Positions 41,648-51,300 of a DNA stretch of 64,000 nt are shown one piece after another. Positions within the stretch are counted from its first letter, which is position 1. Every line of letters starts with the position of its first letter. This DNA comes from Chryseobacterium potabilaquae (GTDB taxonomy: Bacteria; Bacteroidota; Bacteroidia; Flavobacteriales; Weeksellaceae). The stretch lies in assembly GCF_902728265.1 (NCBI RefSeq), contig NZ_CACVBR010000007.1:78094-142093 (forward strand), written 5' to 3'. A model generated the notes under the pieces. That model was not told where the DNA came from. It ran no database searches and saw nothing but the letters and a program-made list of their open reading frames with translations. A program made the position numbers and the translations under genes.

Positions 41648-43129
41648 TTAATTTTGTTTTAACTTCAGATAGACGCCATTTGTCCAGCCAAAACCATCTT
41701 GATTAGGGTATTCTCCTCCTCCTGCTATTGTTTCAGAATCTAATGCATTATACTTTTCCATTAGTTTTCCTGTGTTATTATATACTCTTTCCACATTGGA
41801 ACACCAATTATTTTTAATTGTTTCGGCCAGGCCGTGGAAACCATAGTTTTTAGCCCCTTTAAAACCTAGCCATTGATAAGGAGCCCAAGCATTGGGTAAA
41901 TCCCATTGTTGACCGGAGTTCTTTGTAGTCGTTACAAGTCCTCCTTGATATAGAAATTTTTCTTCTATGATTTTAGCCACACAACTTGCCTGTTCATCAT
42001 TTGCCAATTCAAGAAAAAGAGGATAAAGAGCAGCAATATGTTCAGACGGTGTGTTTGTGTTTTTTTTAATGTGATAATCTTTATACATTTTTGTCTTTTC
42101 ATCCCAGAAATACGTATCGATTATCTGTCTTCGGCTTGCTGCTCTTTCAGTAAAATAGTTTTTTTTATCATTAAAGTTTTGAAGCATTGAAGACTTAGCC
42201 AATGTTTGCTCCAAATGCCATAAAAGGCAATTCAAATCTACTTGAGCAAGATTCAATGTTTCTATTGTTTCTATATTTTCGCCATCTGCAAACCATCTGC
42301 TGGAAAAATCCCAACCTGATTCGCAAGCACTTCTTATATTTCTATAAAATTCTTCATCCACTACATTTCTGGCATCTTCAATATCAATTAAATAACTTTC
42401 TGGACGAGGATTATTTTCAGCATCATAATAGCGATTTAAAATATCTCCCTCTTTAGTTCTCACAACCCTTTTTATACTGGAATCAACCTCTAAATCTCCT
42501 TCTCCATCCATCCAAAACGCATATTCTTTTTCCAATGTATCATGATACTTTACATAAATAGACTCATCCTGAGTCGTTTCAAAAAGTAAATCCAACATTA
42601 AAGAAAAATACGGAGGCTGAGAACGGCTTAAAAAATGAGTTCTACTGGCATTCGGTACAAATCCTACATTTTGAATTAAATAAGAACAGTTTTCAATAAT
42701 ATTCTCCATCATTTCTATCCTTCCCGAGCTCTGTAAACCCAACATAATAAAATAACTATCCCAATAAAAAAACTCATTGAATCGTCCCCCTGGAACAATA
42801 TAGGGTTTGGGTAGTTTTAAAAGAGTTCCTTTTTCTTCATATGCCGTCCTTGTTAATTGATCCCAAAGTCTTTCAATATGGTCTTCAATAGGAAGATGAT
42901 CTATTTTCTGAATCGAAATTTTAGCTCCTAAAAAATCAAAATTTGTCATCACAAATATTTGAAGATCAAAATCTTCTTTCTTCTTTTCTTGCTCATACTT
43001 CTTATTAATTTCAGAAATAGGCAACAGCGGAACCGCATCTGTCATCATCTTTTGATCTTCAAAAATTTGTAATCGTTGAACATCATCAAAAAGCACCTGA
43101 ATATCATTGATATAAAGTTGATTACTCAT
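41648..43129 (-). CDS. treF: trehalase, GH37 (cytoplasmic)
   Basis: 493 residues with no signal peptide. Both GH37 signatures are present: VPGGRFNEFFYWDSYF (about 112-127) and QQWDLPNAWAPYQW (about 407-420). The catalytic pair by comparison with E. coli trehalase is Asp273 (ACESGWDFSSRW) and Glu473 (GGEYPNQDGFGWTNGV). It splits trehalose into two glucoses. It overlaps the upstream MFS gene by 4 bp and is followed by the TonB receptor, so uptake and cleavage are encoded together. It could act in the cytoplasm on sugar imported by the MFS protein. Confidence 0.92.
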   Translation of the reverse strand: MSNQLYINDIQVLFDDVQRLQIFEDQKMMTDAVPLLPISEINKKYEQEKKKEDFDLQIFVMTNFDFLGAKISIQKIDHLPIEDHIERLWDQLTRTAYEEKGTLLKLPKPYIVPGGRFNEFFYWDSYFIMLGLQSSGRIEMMENIIENCSYLIQNVGFVPNASRTHFLSRSQPPYFSLMLDLLFETTQDESIYVKYHDTLEKEYAFWMDGEGDLEVDSSIKRVVRTKEGDILNRYYDAENNPRPESYLIDIEDARNVVDEEFYRNIRSACESGWDFSSRWFADGENIETIETLNLAQVDLNCLLWHLEQTLAKSSMLQNFNDKKNYFTERAASRRQIIDTYFWDEKTKMYKDYHIKKNTNTPSEHIAALYPLFLELANDEQASCVAKIIEEKFLYQGGLVTTTKNSGQQWDLPNAWAPYQWLGFKGAKNYGFHGLAETIKNNWCSNVERVYNNTGKLMEKYNALDSETIAGGGEYPNQDGFGWTNGVYLKLKQN

Positions 43130-44361
43130 TTTATTTTTTTAGGATTTATTTTTAGTTTATTCATAAAAGAAGCGGAGATAATTAACAACAAAAGCGGAAT
43201 TAGTGATAAATAAAAAGCTTGTTGTCCACTAAATTCCTCAAATACAAAACCTGTAATAATGGAACCGATTGTTCCTCCGATTGCTGAAAAAACGACAATT
43301 AAGCCAGACATCGAACTATGTAAATATTTAGGAATTGAAGCCAAGATTACCGAATTTATACTTGGGTAAATAGGTGCAAGTAAACCTCCCATCAGAGGAA
43401 ATAAATACACCACAAGGGGAGCACTTAACCAACTGGTATTAGCATCAATTTGAATATTATGAGTTAATGGCAAAACCAACAGAATACTTACAGCAAAACC
43501 CACTACGCAGAAAGAAACTACGTAAATCCAACTGAATCTCTTGGAAAAGAAACCCGATAAAAATCTACCCAGCGCAAAAGCTCCAGCTAAAATAGCACCC
43601 GCTTGTACACTCATTGAAGTAGGAACTTTCAAAATTTCTTTATAAAAAGTAGGAGTCCAAGTCTGAAAGCTTTGCTCAACCAACACAAAAAGAAAAGCAC
43701 AAAGCAAAAAGAACAATACTTTTTTGTAACTAAATAAGCTTACACTATTTCTCAAATCTCCAAGCCAATCTGTTTTTTCACTTTTTGCTTCTTTTTCATC
43801 CAGTTTTGAAAAAAATAAAAAAAGAAAAGATAAAGCAGAAAGTGCTCCTAGAATCCAGTATACAGTAAGCCAATGAGTAGATTTTGGATTGTGATCGTCA
43901 ATAAATAAACTAAACAAAACATTCCCCATCAATACGCCGATCATAAAAAAACCTTCTAAATATCCCATAAAACTGGAATGCTCTTTATCTGTTTTTGTAA
44001 CAAGGCCAATGGAAGTAAAAACTGAAATTTTTATCAACGCAAAAGATATTCCAACAATCGTAAAAAGTAATTTAAAAAACCAAAAAGAATTAGAGAAGGG
44101 CATCAAAAAACACATACAGCTTACTAAAAATAAGCCAATCAACATTGAGTTTTTAATTCCAATTTTAGGAAGGAATGAGGCCAAAATAAATGAACAAATT
44201 GCAATCGGAAGATCTTTAAATCCTTCCAAAACACTCGCAGAAGATTTTGAAATTCCAAAATTCTGCTGTACCTGCAAAATAACAGTGCCTACAGAATTTA
44301 ATAGAATCGCAAAAACAAAATAGTTTAAAAACAATACAGCCTTTATGTTGAAATTTTTCAT
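43126..44361 (-). CDS. MFS transporter (probable sugar permease)
   Basis: 411 residues with about twelve membrane helices. It starts MKNFNIKAVLFLNYFVFAILLNSVGTVILQ and has a central cytoplasmic loop (KLDEKEAKSEKTDW). No substrate-specific motif is visible, but the 4-bp overlap with the trehalase gene and the TonB receptor downstream suggest that it moves trehalose or glucose across the inner membrane. It is the first gene of the operon, divergent from an AraC regulator. Confidence 0.85.
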   Translation of the reverse strand: MKNFNIKAVLFLNYFVFAILLNSVGTVILQVQQNFGISKSSASVLEGFKDLPIAICSFILASFLPKIGIKNSMLIGLFLVSCMCFLMPFSNSFWFFKLLFTIVGISFALIKISVFTSIGLVTKTDKEHSSFMGYLEGFFMIGVLMGNVLFSLFIDDHNPKSTHWLTVYWILGALSALSFLFLFFSKLDEKEAKSEKTDWLGDLRNSVSLFSYKKVLFFLLCAFLFVLVEQSFQTWTPTFYKEILKVPTSMSVQAGAILAGAFALGRFLSGFFSKRFSWIYVVSFCVVGFAVSILLVLPLTHNIQIDANTSWLSAPLVVYLFPLMGGLLAPIYPSINSVILASIPKYLHSSMSGLIVVFSAIGGTIGSIITGFVFEEFSGQQAFYLSLIPLLLLIISASFMNKLKINPKKIK

Positions 44362-44400
44362 CTCAATAATTTCTTCTCGGCTAAGATATAAGCATTTAAC

Positions 44401-44485
44401 ATAACATTAATTTAACGCAATAAATCAATATTTGAACTATATTAATATAATTATTATTTTTAGCAATGAAATAACATTAATTTAA
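44401..44485. promoter_or_regulatory. paired direct repeats in the MFS/AraC control region
   Basis: The 15-mer ATAACATTAATTTAA occurs at 44401-44415 and again at 44471-44485, 70 bp apart, within the 123-bp gap between the divergent MFS and AraC genes. The second copy runs up to the AraC start codon. Between them is a TATATTAATATA palindrome. Direct repeats flanking divergent promoters are a typical AraC-family operator layout. Confidence 0.45.
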
Positions 44486-45390
44486 TGAAAGTTACTTTTG
44501 AACGGGTAATCCCTGATGATAAGAGCTCTTTTCGAACCATTCACAACAACTCTCCTATTTCAGAGTTTAAATGGGAATATCATTATCATCCCGAAATCGA
44601 ATTGGTATGTGTCATTTCCGGGAACGGAACACGTCATGTAGGGTATCATAAAAGTAACTATACAAACGGAGATTTAATTTTAATAGGTTCGAACATTCCT
44701 CATTCTGGATTTGGTTTGAATTCGACAGACCCCCATGAAGAAATTGTTCTTCAGTTCAAAGAGGAAATCCTTCAATTCCCTCCACAAGAAGTTGACGCTA
44801 TTTCTATTAAAAATTTATTAGAACTTTCCAAATATGGCATCCATTTTCATCATAAAATTAAAAGAGCATTACTTCCCCAATTAACCTCAATGCTAGAGGT
44901 TGGGGGTTATAAAAGATATCTATTGTTACTGGAAATTCTCTTTGAGCTTTCCCAATGTAAAGATTATGAACTTCTGAATAAAGAGATCATGCCTTATACC
45001 ATCATCTCAAAAAACAAAACCCGTTTAGAAAACATTTTTACCTACGTAGAGCAAAATTATGATAAGGAAATCAATATTGTAGATGTTGCGAAATTAGCCA
45101 ACCTTACTTTACCTGCGTTCTGTAATTTTTTCAAAAAAGCAACCCAGATTACGTTTACAGAATTTGTGAATCGATATCGGATTAATAAAGCATGCTTATT
45201 GATAGCACAAGACAAAAGTATTTCAGAATGTAGTTATAGTTGTGGTTTTAATAATGTAACCTATTTCAATAGGATGTTTAAAAAATATACGGAGAAAACT
45301 CCTTCAGAATTTATTAAACAGTATTCACACAATAAAGTGAATGTAGACTTTAAGATTGAAAAAGATAATACGATTAAAGCAAGTTTTTAA
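44485..45390 (+). CDS. AraC family transcriptional regulator
   Basis: 301 residues. The N-terminal cupin-like sensor (FKWEYHYHPEIELVCVISGNGTRHVG, LILIGSNIPHSG) is followed by a C-terminal double helix-turn-helix (NIVDVAKLANLTLPAFCNFFKKATQITFTEFVNRYRI, SISECSYSCGFNNVTYFNRMFKKYTEKTPSEF). It is divergent from the MFS-trehalase-TonB operon and probably controls it in response to the sugar. Confidence 0.92.
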   Translation: MKVTFERVIPDDKSSFRTIHNNSPISEFKWEYHYHPEIELVCVISGNGTRHVGYHKSNYTNGDLILIGSNIPHSGFGLNSTDPHEEIVLQFKEEILQFPPQEVDAISIKNLLELSKYGIHFHHKIKRALLPQLTSMLEVGGYKRYLLLLEILFELSQCKDYELLNKEIMPYTIISKNKTRLENIFTYVEQNYDKEINIVDVAKLANLTLPAFCNFFKKATQITFTEFVNRYRINKACLLIAQDKSISECSYSCGFNNVTYFNRMFKKYTEKTPSEFIKQYSHNKVNVDFKIEKDNTIKASF

Positions 45391-45437
45391 AGTACAATTA
45401 ATATTCCTCCATTATCTATAAAACCTAGAGAGTATCG

Positions 45438-45468
45438 AAAAAAGCTGTCCAAAAAAAGAACAGCTTTA
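45438..45468. terminator. bidirectional terminator AraC gene / thioredoxin-like gene
   Basis: AAAGCTGT / ACAGCTTT with an 11-base loop between convergent genes. Confidence 0.7.
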
Positions 45469-45490
45469 TATTAAAAAATGGACGTAAAAA

Positions 45491-46045
45491 TTATTTCCAT
45501 TTAATGTTGCATCCCATACTAGGTCTTTGAATTTCTTCCTGAGGCTCTCCCAATAAAAGATTTTCAAAAGCAATAATTAAATCTTCTCCAGTCACATCTT
45601 TATTATTTCCCGGTCTTGAGTCATCCATTTGACCTCTATAAATTAAATCCAATTTCTCATCAAAGAAATAAAAATCAGGAGTACAAGCCGCATCGTACGC
45701 CTTTGCAATCGCTTGGCTTTCATCATATAAATAAGGAAACTCAAATTTTCTTTCAATTTGAAACTCCACCATTTTCTCTGGTGAATCTGCCGGATATTTT
45801 TCTACATCATTAGCATTAATGGCAATAAACTCGATTCCTCTTTCATTGTAATCTTCGTAAAGTTCATTAATTTTATCTATTAAATGAAGAACAAATGGGC
45901 AGTGATTACACATAAAAATTACCAATGTTCCTTTTTCTCCTTTCAATTCATCTAAAGATTGAATTTCATTACTTTTTGATGGGTTTGGAAGCTCAAAAAA
46001 AGGTGCTTTTATACCCAATTCTAACATATTTGAAGGCGTATTCAT
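45491..46045 (-). CDS. thioredoxin-family (redoxin) protein
   Basis: 184 residues. A redoxin/AhpC-TSA fold with a CxxC centre at Cys46-Cys49 (VIFMCNHCPF), then FIAINANDVEKYPADSPEKM, YDAACTPDFYFFDEKLDLIYRGQMDDSRPGN. The TPDFY segment provides the cis-proline loop. No signal peptide, so probably cytoplasmic; a thiol oxidoreductase or peroxiredoxin-like role is likely. It is divergent from the tetR gene. Confidence 0.9.
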   Translation of the reverse strand: MNTPSNMLELGIKAPFFELPNPSKSNEIQSLDELKGEKGTLVIFMCNHCPFVLHLIDKINELYEDYNERGIEFIAINANDVEKYPADSPEKMVEFQIERKFEFPYLYDESQAIAKAYDAACTPDFYFFDEKLDLIYRGQMDDSRPGNNKDVTGEDLIIAFENLLLGEPQEEIQRPSMGCNIKWK

Positions 46046-46064
46046 ATCCTTAATTATTTGTTGA

Positions 46065-46072
46065 CAAAGATA
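46065..46072 (-). promoter_or_regulatory. -7 element of the thioredoxin-like gene
   Basis: Minus strand TATCTTTG (TAnnTTTG), 19 bases before the ATG. Confidence 0.5.
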
Positions 46073-46143
46073 AAAATTTCTTTTATTAAAAGCATATCCA
46101 AGGTTTTATAAACTTTCGTTAAATGTTAAATTCATAATATAGT

Positions 46144-46175
46144 TTGGAAGATATATTTAAAAGTTTGTAGATTTG
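46144..46175 (+). promoter_or_regulatory. tetR promoter (-33 and -7)
   Basis: TTG at 46144-46146, a 21-base spacer, then TAGATTTG at 46168-46175. The operator palindrome at 46176 begins immediately after the -7 element, so a bound repressor would cover the transcription start. Confidence 0.6.
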
Positions 46176-46188
46176 CTAACACTGTTAG
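46176..46188 (+). promoter_or_regulatory. TetR operator copy 1 (autoregulatory)
   Basis: CTAACACTGTTAG, an inverted repeat of CTAAC/GTTAG around ACT, directly downstream of the tetR -7 box. The same core recurs three times before the efflux operon. Confidence 0.7.
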
Positions 46189-46209
46189 AAACAACAATTA
46201 CAAAATTAA

Positions 46210-46806
46210 ATGGGCCTACATGAACGTCGTCAAAGAGAGAAAGAATCTATCCGAGCAAATATTTTGCAGGCTGCATTCACTTTGGCTAAAACGGAAGGGT
46301 GGGCATCACTTTCCATGCGAAAAATAGCCGATGCGATTGAGTATAGCGCACCCGTTGTGTATGACTACTTTGAAAACAAAGAAGCCATTTTGTTTGAAAT
46401 TTCCTTGAATGGTTTTAATAAATTACATATTGAATTATTAAAAGCTCAAAGAGAGTATGAAACTCCGGAAGATCAACTAAAAGCAATCGTTGATGCTTAC
46501 TGGAAATTTGCTTTCAAAAATAAAGAATATTATCAATTAATGTTCGGTCTTGGAATGCAATGTAGTGGAAAAGGTATGATGAAGGAAGAATTTTCTTCGT
46601 TCCAAGACATGATCTATGAATGTACCTATGAGATTATCAAAAAAAATGGATCAAACCCGGATAATGCCTGTCACATGTCTCACGCTTTATTTTCAGCAAT
46701 ACATGGCTTGATATCTATCATGATGATGCGGAATGATGATATTCCTTCCACCATGAATAAGACCACTTTAGATGAGACCGTTTCTGCATTTGTTAAATCT
46801 TTGTAA
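46210..46806 (+). CDS. TetR/AcrR family transcriptional regulator
   Basis: 198 residues. The N-terminal helix-turn-helix domain (REKESIRANILQAAFTLAKTEGWASLSMRKIADAIEYSAPVVYDYFENKEAIL) is typical, and a helical ligand-binding domain follows. It precedes an RND efflux operon on the same strand, and repeats of the palindrome found in its own promoter occur before the efflux genes. It therefore most likely represses both itself and the pump, being released by a pump substrate. Confidence 0.92.
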   Translation: MGLHERRQREKESIRANILQAAFTLAKTEGWASLSMRKIADAIEYSAPVVYDYFENKEAILFEISLNGFNKLHIELLKAQREYETPEDQLKAIVDAYWKFAFKNKEYYQLMFGLGMQCSGKGMMKEEFSSFQDMIYECTYEIIKKNGSNPDNACHMSHALFSAIHGLISIMMMRNDDIPSTMNKTTLDETVSAFVKSL

Positions 46807-46825
46807 TTTTTTTTTGAAACAAAAA

Positions 46826-46849
46826 TTAACACCGTTAGGAAAAATAACA
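46826..46849 (+). repeat. TetR operator copy 2
   Basis: TTAACACCGTTAG, then GAAAAA, then TAACA. Differs from copies 3 and 4 by one base in the palindrome core. Confidence 0.7.
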
Positions 46850-46931
46850 TTAAATAATTAAAAAACTACTCCCTTACAATGAAAACTTAATTAGGAATTT
46901 ACATTTTAGCATATTCCTCTCACAGAAAAAA

Positions 46932-46955
46932 TTAACACTGTTAGAAAAAATAACA
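46932..46955 (+). repeat. TetR operator copy 3
   Basis: TTAACACTGTTAG, then AAAAAA, then TAACA; 106 bp after copy 2. Confidence 0.7.
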
Positions 46956-47060
46956 CACCTTATCAGATCACTCTAACCTACCTCAACATTAAAAATAATA
47001 ATTATGGAACCGACCATGTAGACTATTATCAAAGTCATGTCCAATTTTTCGAGCTAAACA

Positions 47061-47084
47061 TTAACACTGTTAGAAAATATAACA
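47061..47084 (+). repeat. TetR operator copy 4
   Basis: TTAACACTGTTAG, then AAAATA, then TAACA; 129 bp after copy 3 and 62 bp before the first efflux gene. Confidence 0.7.
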
Positions 47085-47145
47085 GGGCTCAGATGAAAAA
47101 AAACAGTATTTAAATCAAACAATTCATTAAAAATTAAAACTTAAA

Positions 47146-48309
47146 ATGAAAATATTTGGAAAAATGAGGATCGTTGTACTTATTACAAGTATTATCCTTT
47201 TACAAAATTGTACAAAAGCAGCAGAAGGCTCCACCCCTTCCACTCCCCCTGCTCCGGAGTTGCCTATATATACCGTAATCACATCTCCAGCTACCATTTA
47301 TCAGGAATTCCCAACATCATTAGAAGGAAAAAGCAATGTTGAAATCAGATCTCAGGTGGATGGTTATTTAGATAAAATTTATGTAGAAGAAGGCGCCTAT
47401 GTAAGAGCCGGGCAGCCTTTATTTAAAATAGATTCAAGAAGTTATGGAGAACAAATGAACATGGCAACGGCAAATCTACAAGTGGCCAATGCCAATATTC
47501 AAAAAGCTAAAGTGGAGGTCGACAGACTAGAGCCTCTGGTAGCAGCAAAAGTAGTTTCTGATGTACAATTAAGAACAGCAAAAGCCAATTATGCCGCTGC
47601 TATGGCAAACGCTTCACAAGCAAAAGCCGCAGTAGGTAATGCAAAAATTAATGTAGGATTTACCACAGTGATTGCGCCGGTGAGTGGTTATATCGGAAGA
47701 ATTCCTTATAAAAAAGGAAGCCTGATTTCAAGAACAGATCCTAGTCCATTGACTTTATTATCTGACATCAGCGAAATTTACGCCTATTTCTCTTTAAGTG
47801 AACTTGACTTTATTGCTTTCCAAAATAAATATCCAGGTGCAACTTTAGAAGAAAAATTAAAAAATATGCCGATGATAGAATTGGCCATTGCAGATAATAG
47901 CATTTACCCTGAAAAAGGTAAGATGGCCATGGTAGATGGACAATTCGATAAAACAACCGGAGCCATTAGTGTACGTGCTGCTTTTCCAAATCCTAACGGA
48001 ATCTTGAGAACAGGAAATACAGGTCGTATACGCATGCCCCAATTATTATCAAATGCATTGATAATTCCGCAGGAGTCAACATTTGAAATTCAGGATAAAA
48101 CCTATGTATATGTTCTTGGAAAAGATCAGAAAGTGACCAGCAAGCCTGTAAAAATATCCGGAAAAACAGACAGTTATTACTTCATTTCGGAAGGACTTTC
48201 TGTAGGTGATAAAATTGTATTTACAGGAATTGGAGCATTGAAAGACGGTGTTTCCATTAAACCAAAAGCTATTTCTTCAGATAGTTTACTAAAAGTAAAA
48301 CCCTTATAA
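47146..48309 (+). CDS. RND efflux periplasmic adaptor subunit (AcrA/MexA-like)
   Basis: 387 residues. A signal sequence ends near LLQNC, a possible lipid-attachment Cys with a weak lipobox. The membrane-fusion-protein plan is clear: lipoyl halves (VEIRSQVDGYLDKIYVEEGAYVRAGQPLFKID; KINVGFTTVIAPVSGYIGRIPYKKGSLI), a coiled-coil hairpin between them (LQVANANIQKAKVEVDRLEPLVAAKVVSDVQL), then beta-barrel and membrane-proximal domains. It links the inner-membrane pump with the outer-membrane channel encoded just downstream. Confidence 0.93.
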   Translation: MKIFGKMRIVVLITSIILLQNCTKAAEGSTPSTPPAPELPIYTVITSPATIYQEFPTSLEGKSNVEIRSQVDGYLDKIYVEEGAYVRAGQPLFKIDSRSYGEQMNMATANLQVANANIQKAKVEVDRLEPLVAAKVVSDVQLRTAKANYAAAMANASQAKAAVGNAKINVGFTTVIAPVSGYIGRIPYKKGSLISRTDPSPLTLLSDISEIYAYFSLSELDFIAFQNKYPGATLEEKLKNMPMIELAIADNSIYPEKGKMAMVDGQFDKTTGAISVRAAFPNPNGILRTGNTGRIRMPQLLSNALIIPQESTFEIQDKTYVYVLGKDQKVTSKPVKISGKTDSYYFISEGLSVGDKIVFTGIGALKDGVSIKPKAISSDSLLKVKPL

Positions 48310-48351
48310 AACTAATTCAGAAGATAGAAGACTTAAAAAATTAAACTTCTT

Positions 48352-51300
48352 ATGTTAAAACAATTTATAGAAAGACCTGTACTTTCCACGGTCATTTCCA
48401 TTATACTATTGCTATTGGGGGCACTTTCGGTTTTCAATCTTCCGATTACCCTGTTTCCCGATATTGCACCACCGAGTGTTCAGATAACCGCTTTTTATCC
48501 GGGAGCAAATGCTGAAGTTGTTGCCCGTTCAGTGGCTACTCCGATTGAGGAAGCCGTAAACGGTGTAGAAAACATGACGTACATGACTTCAAATTCAAGC
48601 AACGATGGTACGATGACTCTAAGCGTATTTTTCAAGCAGGGTTCAGATCCAGACAATGCCGCTGTAAATGTTCAAAACAGAGTATCAAAAGCGATGAGCC
48701 AACTTCCTCAAGAAGTTGTACAAGCCGGAATATCAACACAAAAAGTTCAGAACAGTTTTATCATGTTTATGGGATTATATAGTGAAGATCCTAAACAATA
48801 CGATGAACTTTTCTTGCAAAACTATATGAAGATCAACATCATTCCGCAGCTACAGCGTATTCAAGGAGTTGCTCAGGCTCAGGTTTTCGGAACGAGAGAT
48901 TACTCAATGAGGCTATGGCTTAAACCTGATAGATTAGCCGCTAATAATCTTTCTCCTCAGGAAGTTTTAAATGCGGTAAAGGATCATAACCTTGAAGCTG
49001 CTCCCGGGCGTCTTGGACAAGGAAGTAAAGAAACTTATGAGTATATTTTAAAATACAAAGGTAAGCTTAATAAAAATGAAGATTATGAAAATATTGCCAT
49101 TAAAGCCAATAGTGATGGTTCTTTTTTAAGATTAAAAGATGTTGCAAGAGTAGAATTTGGATCTTATACTTATACTGCAGCGAATAGGGTTGATGGTAAA
49201 CCGGTTTCTGGTTTTGCTATTTTACAGACCGCAGATTCTAACGCTAATGAAATTTTAACAGAAATAGAGAAACAGATCGATGAATTTAAAACTACTCTTC
49301 CAAATGGTGTAAAACCAATTATCATGTATAATTCCAAAGATTTTTTGGATGCATCTATACATCAGGTAGTGGAAACATTAGTCATTGCATTTATTTTGGT
49401 ATTTATTGTAGTGTATATTTTCCTTCAGGATTTCAGATCTACATTAATTCCGGCGATTGCAGTTCCCGTAGCCATTATCGGTACGTTTTTCTTCCTGCAA
49501 TTGTTTGGATTCAGTATCAATATGCTTACTTTATTCGCACTCGTTCTTGCCATTGGTATTGTAGTAGATGATGCTATTGTTGTGGTAGAAGCTGTTCACT
49601 CCAAAATGGAACACACAGGAATGCCTGTAGAGCATGCTACCGTAAGTTCCATGAGTGAGATTTCAGGAGCGATTATTTCCATTACTTTGGTCATGTGTGC
49701 CGTATTTATACCCGTTGGTTTCATGCAAGGTCCTGCAGGTGTTTTTTACAGACAGTTTGCTTTTACTTTGGTAATTGCCATCATGATTTCTGCAATTAAC
49801 GCCTTAACATTAAGTCCGGCACTTTGTGCATTATTTTTAAATGATCCTCAGGGAGAGCCTGGTGAACATCATTACAAAAAAGGATTTGGAGCTCGATTTT
49901 TCAACGCATTCAATGCTAGCTTCAATACAATGACCAAAAAATATATTTATAGTGTTAAGTTTTTAATTAAAAATAAATGGATTGCGGTTGGAGGTTTAGC
50001 TTTGATTACTGTGGCAAGTATTTTTTTGATTAAGCAAGCTCCTACAGGATTTATTCCTACGGAAGACCAAGGCTTTGTACTTTATGCCGTAAATACTCCT
50101 CCGGGAAGTTCATTGGATAGAACACATAGAGCCACTGAACAAATTGATAAAATTGTAAAAGGTGAAAAAGCAACTAATCATCTTTGGGTAGCAGACGGTT
50201 TGAATTTTATTAGTAATGCTAATGCCTCTCCTTATTCGGCAGGGTTTATTAAACTGAAAGATTATGAAGACCGTGGAGATATGAAAGATCCCGATCAAAT
50301 TGCAGCAGCATTGACAGGTAAAGTCTCACAAGTAAAAGATGCCAATGCATTCTTCTTTAATTTTCCTACAGTACAGGGTTTTGGTAATGTTTCCGGTTTT
50401 GAATTCATGCTTCAAGATAAAACCAATGGTTCGTTCGAACAATTAGGAACAACCACCCAGGCTTTCATTGGAGAATTGATGAAACGTCCCGAAATTGCGT
50501 TTGCTTTCACTACATATGCCGCAGGAAATCCACAATATACGATTAACGTAGATACTGATAAAGCTAATCAATTGGGAGTTTCCGTAACAGAGCTTATGCA
50601 AACCATGCAAATTTATTACGGAAGTAGCTTTGTTTCAGATTTCAACAGATTTGGCAAATATTATCGGGTAATGGCTCAGGCTGATATTCCTTATCGTACA
50701 GACACCAATTCATTAGAAGGGATTTATGTTAAAAATAATTTAGGTGAAATGGTTCCTGTAAAGACCCTAGTCACTCTACAAAGAACATTTGGTCCTGAAA
50801 CAGTAACAAGAAATAACCTATTCAACGCGGTTACCATTAACGGAACACCAAAACCTGGTTACAGTACTGGAGATGCGATCAAAGCAGTGGAAGAAGTTGC
50901 AAAAAAATCACTTCCAAGAGGTTTTGGTTATGAATGGACAGGAATAACGCGTGAGGAAATTAAAACTGGGGGTCAGACTGCATTTGTATTTCTTTTAAGT
51001 ATATTATTTGTGTATTTCTTATTAGCAGCACAATATGAAAGTTATATTCTTCCATTTGCAGTAATCCTTACGGTTCCTACCGGAATTTTTGGGGTGTTTG
51101 CTTTCACTGGATTAGCAGGAATTGATAATAACATTTATGTACAAGTGGGATTGATCATGTTAGTCGGATTACTCGCCAAAAATGCGATTTTGATCGTAGA
51201 ATTCGCCGTACAAAGAAGAAAATCTGGAAAAACATTAATTGAATCGGCTCTTCAGGCTTCTCGATTACGTCTACGACCTATTTTGATGACCTCGTTTGCC

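Larger units (their letters stand above)
46807..47145 (+). promoter_or_regulatory. leader region of the efflux operon with three operator-like repeats
   Basis: 339 bp without a gene. Three copies of the same element occur at 46826-46849, 46932-46955 and 47061-47084. Each is TTAACAC(T/C)GTTAG, then six bases, then TAACA, which gives three half-sites in alternating orientation. Very short frames such as ATGGAACCGACCATGTAG exist but look accidental. No exact TAnnTTTG element was found, so the promoter position is unclear. Confidence 0.7.

Noticed and set aside
46850..47145. Tiny frames (such as ATGGAACCGACCATGTAG near 47003) as a leader peptide for the efflux operon
   Set aside because: No antibiotic-responsive codon pattern or attenuator hairpins; the repeated operators explain regulation better.
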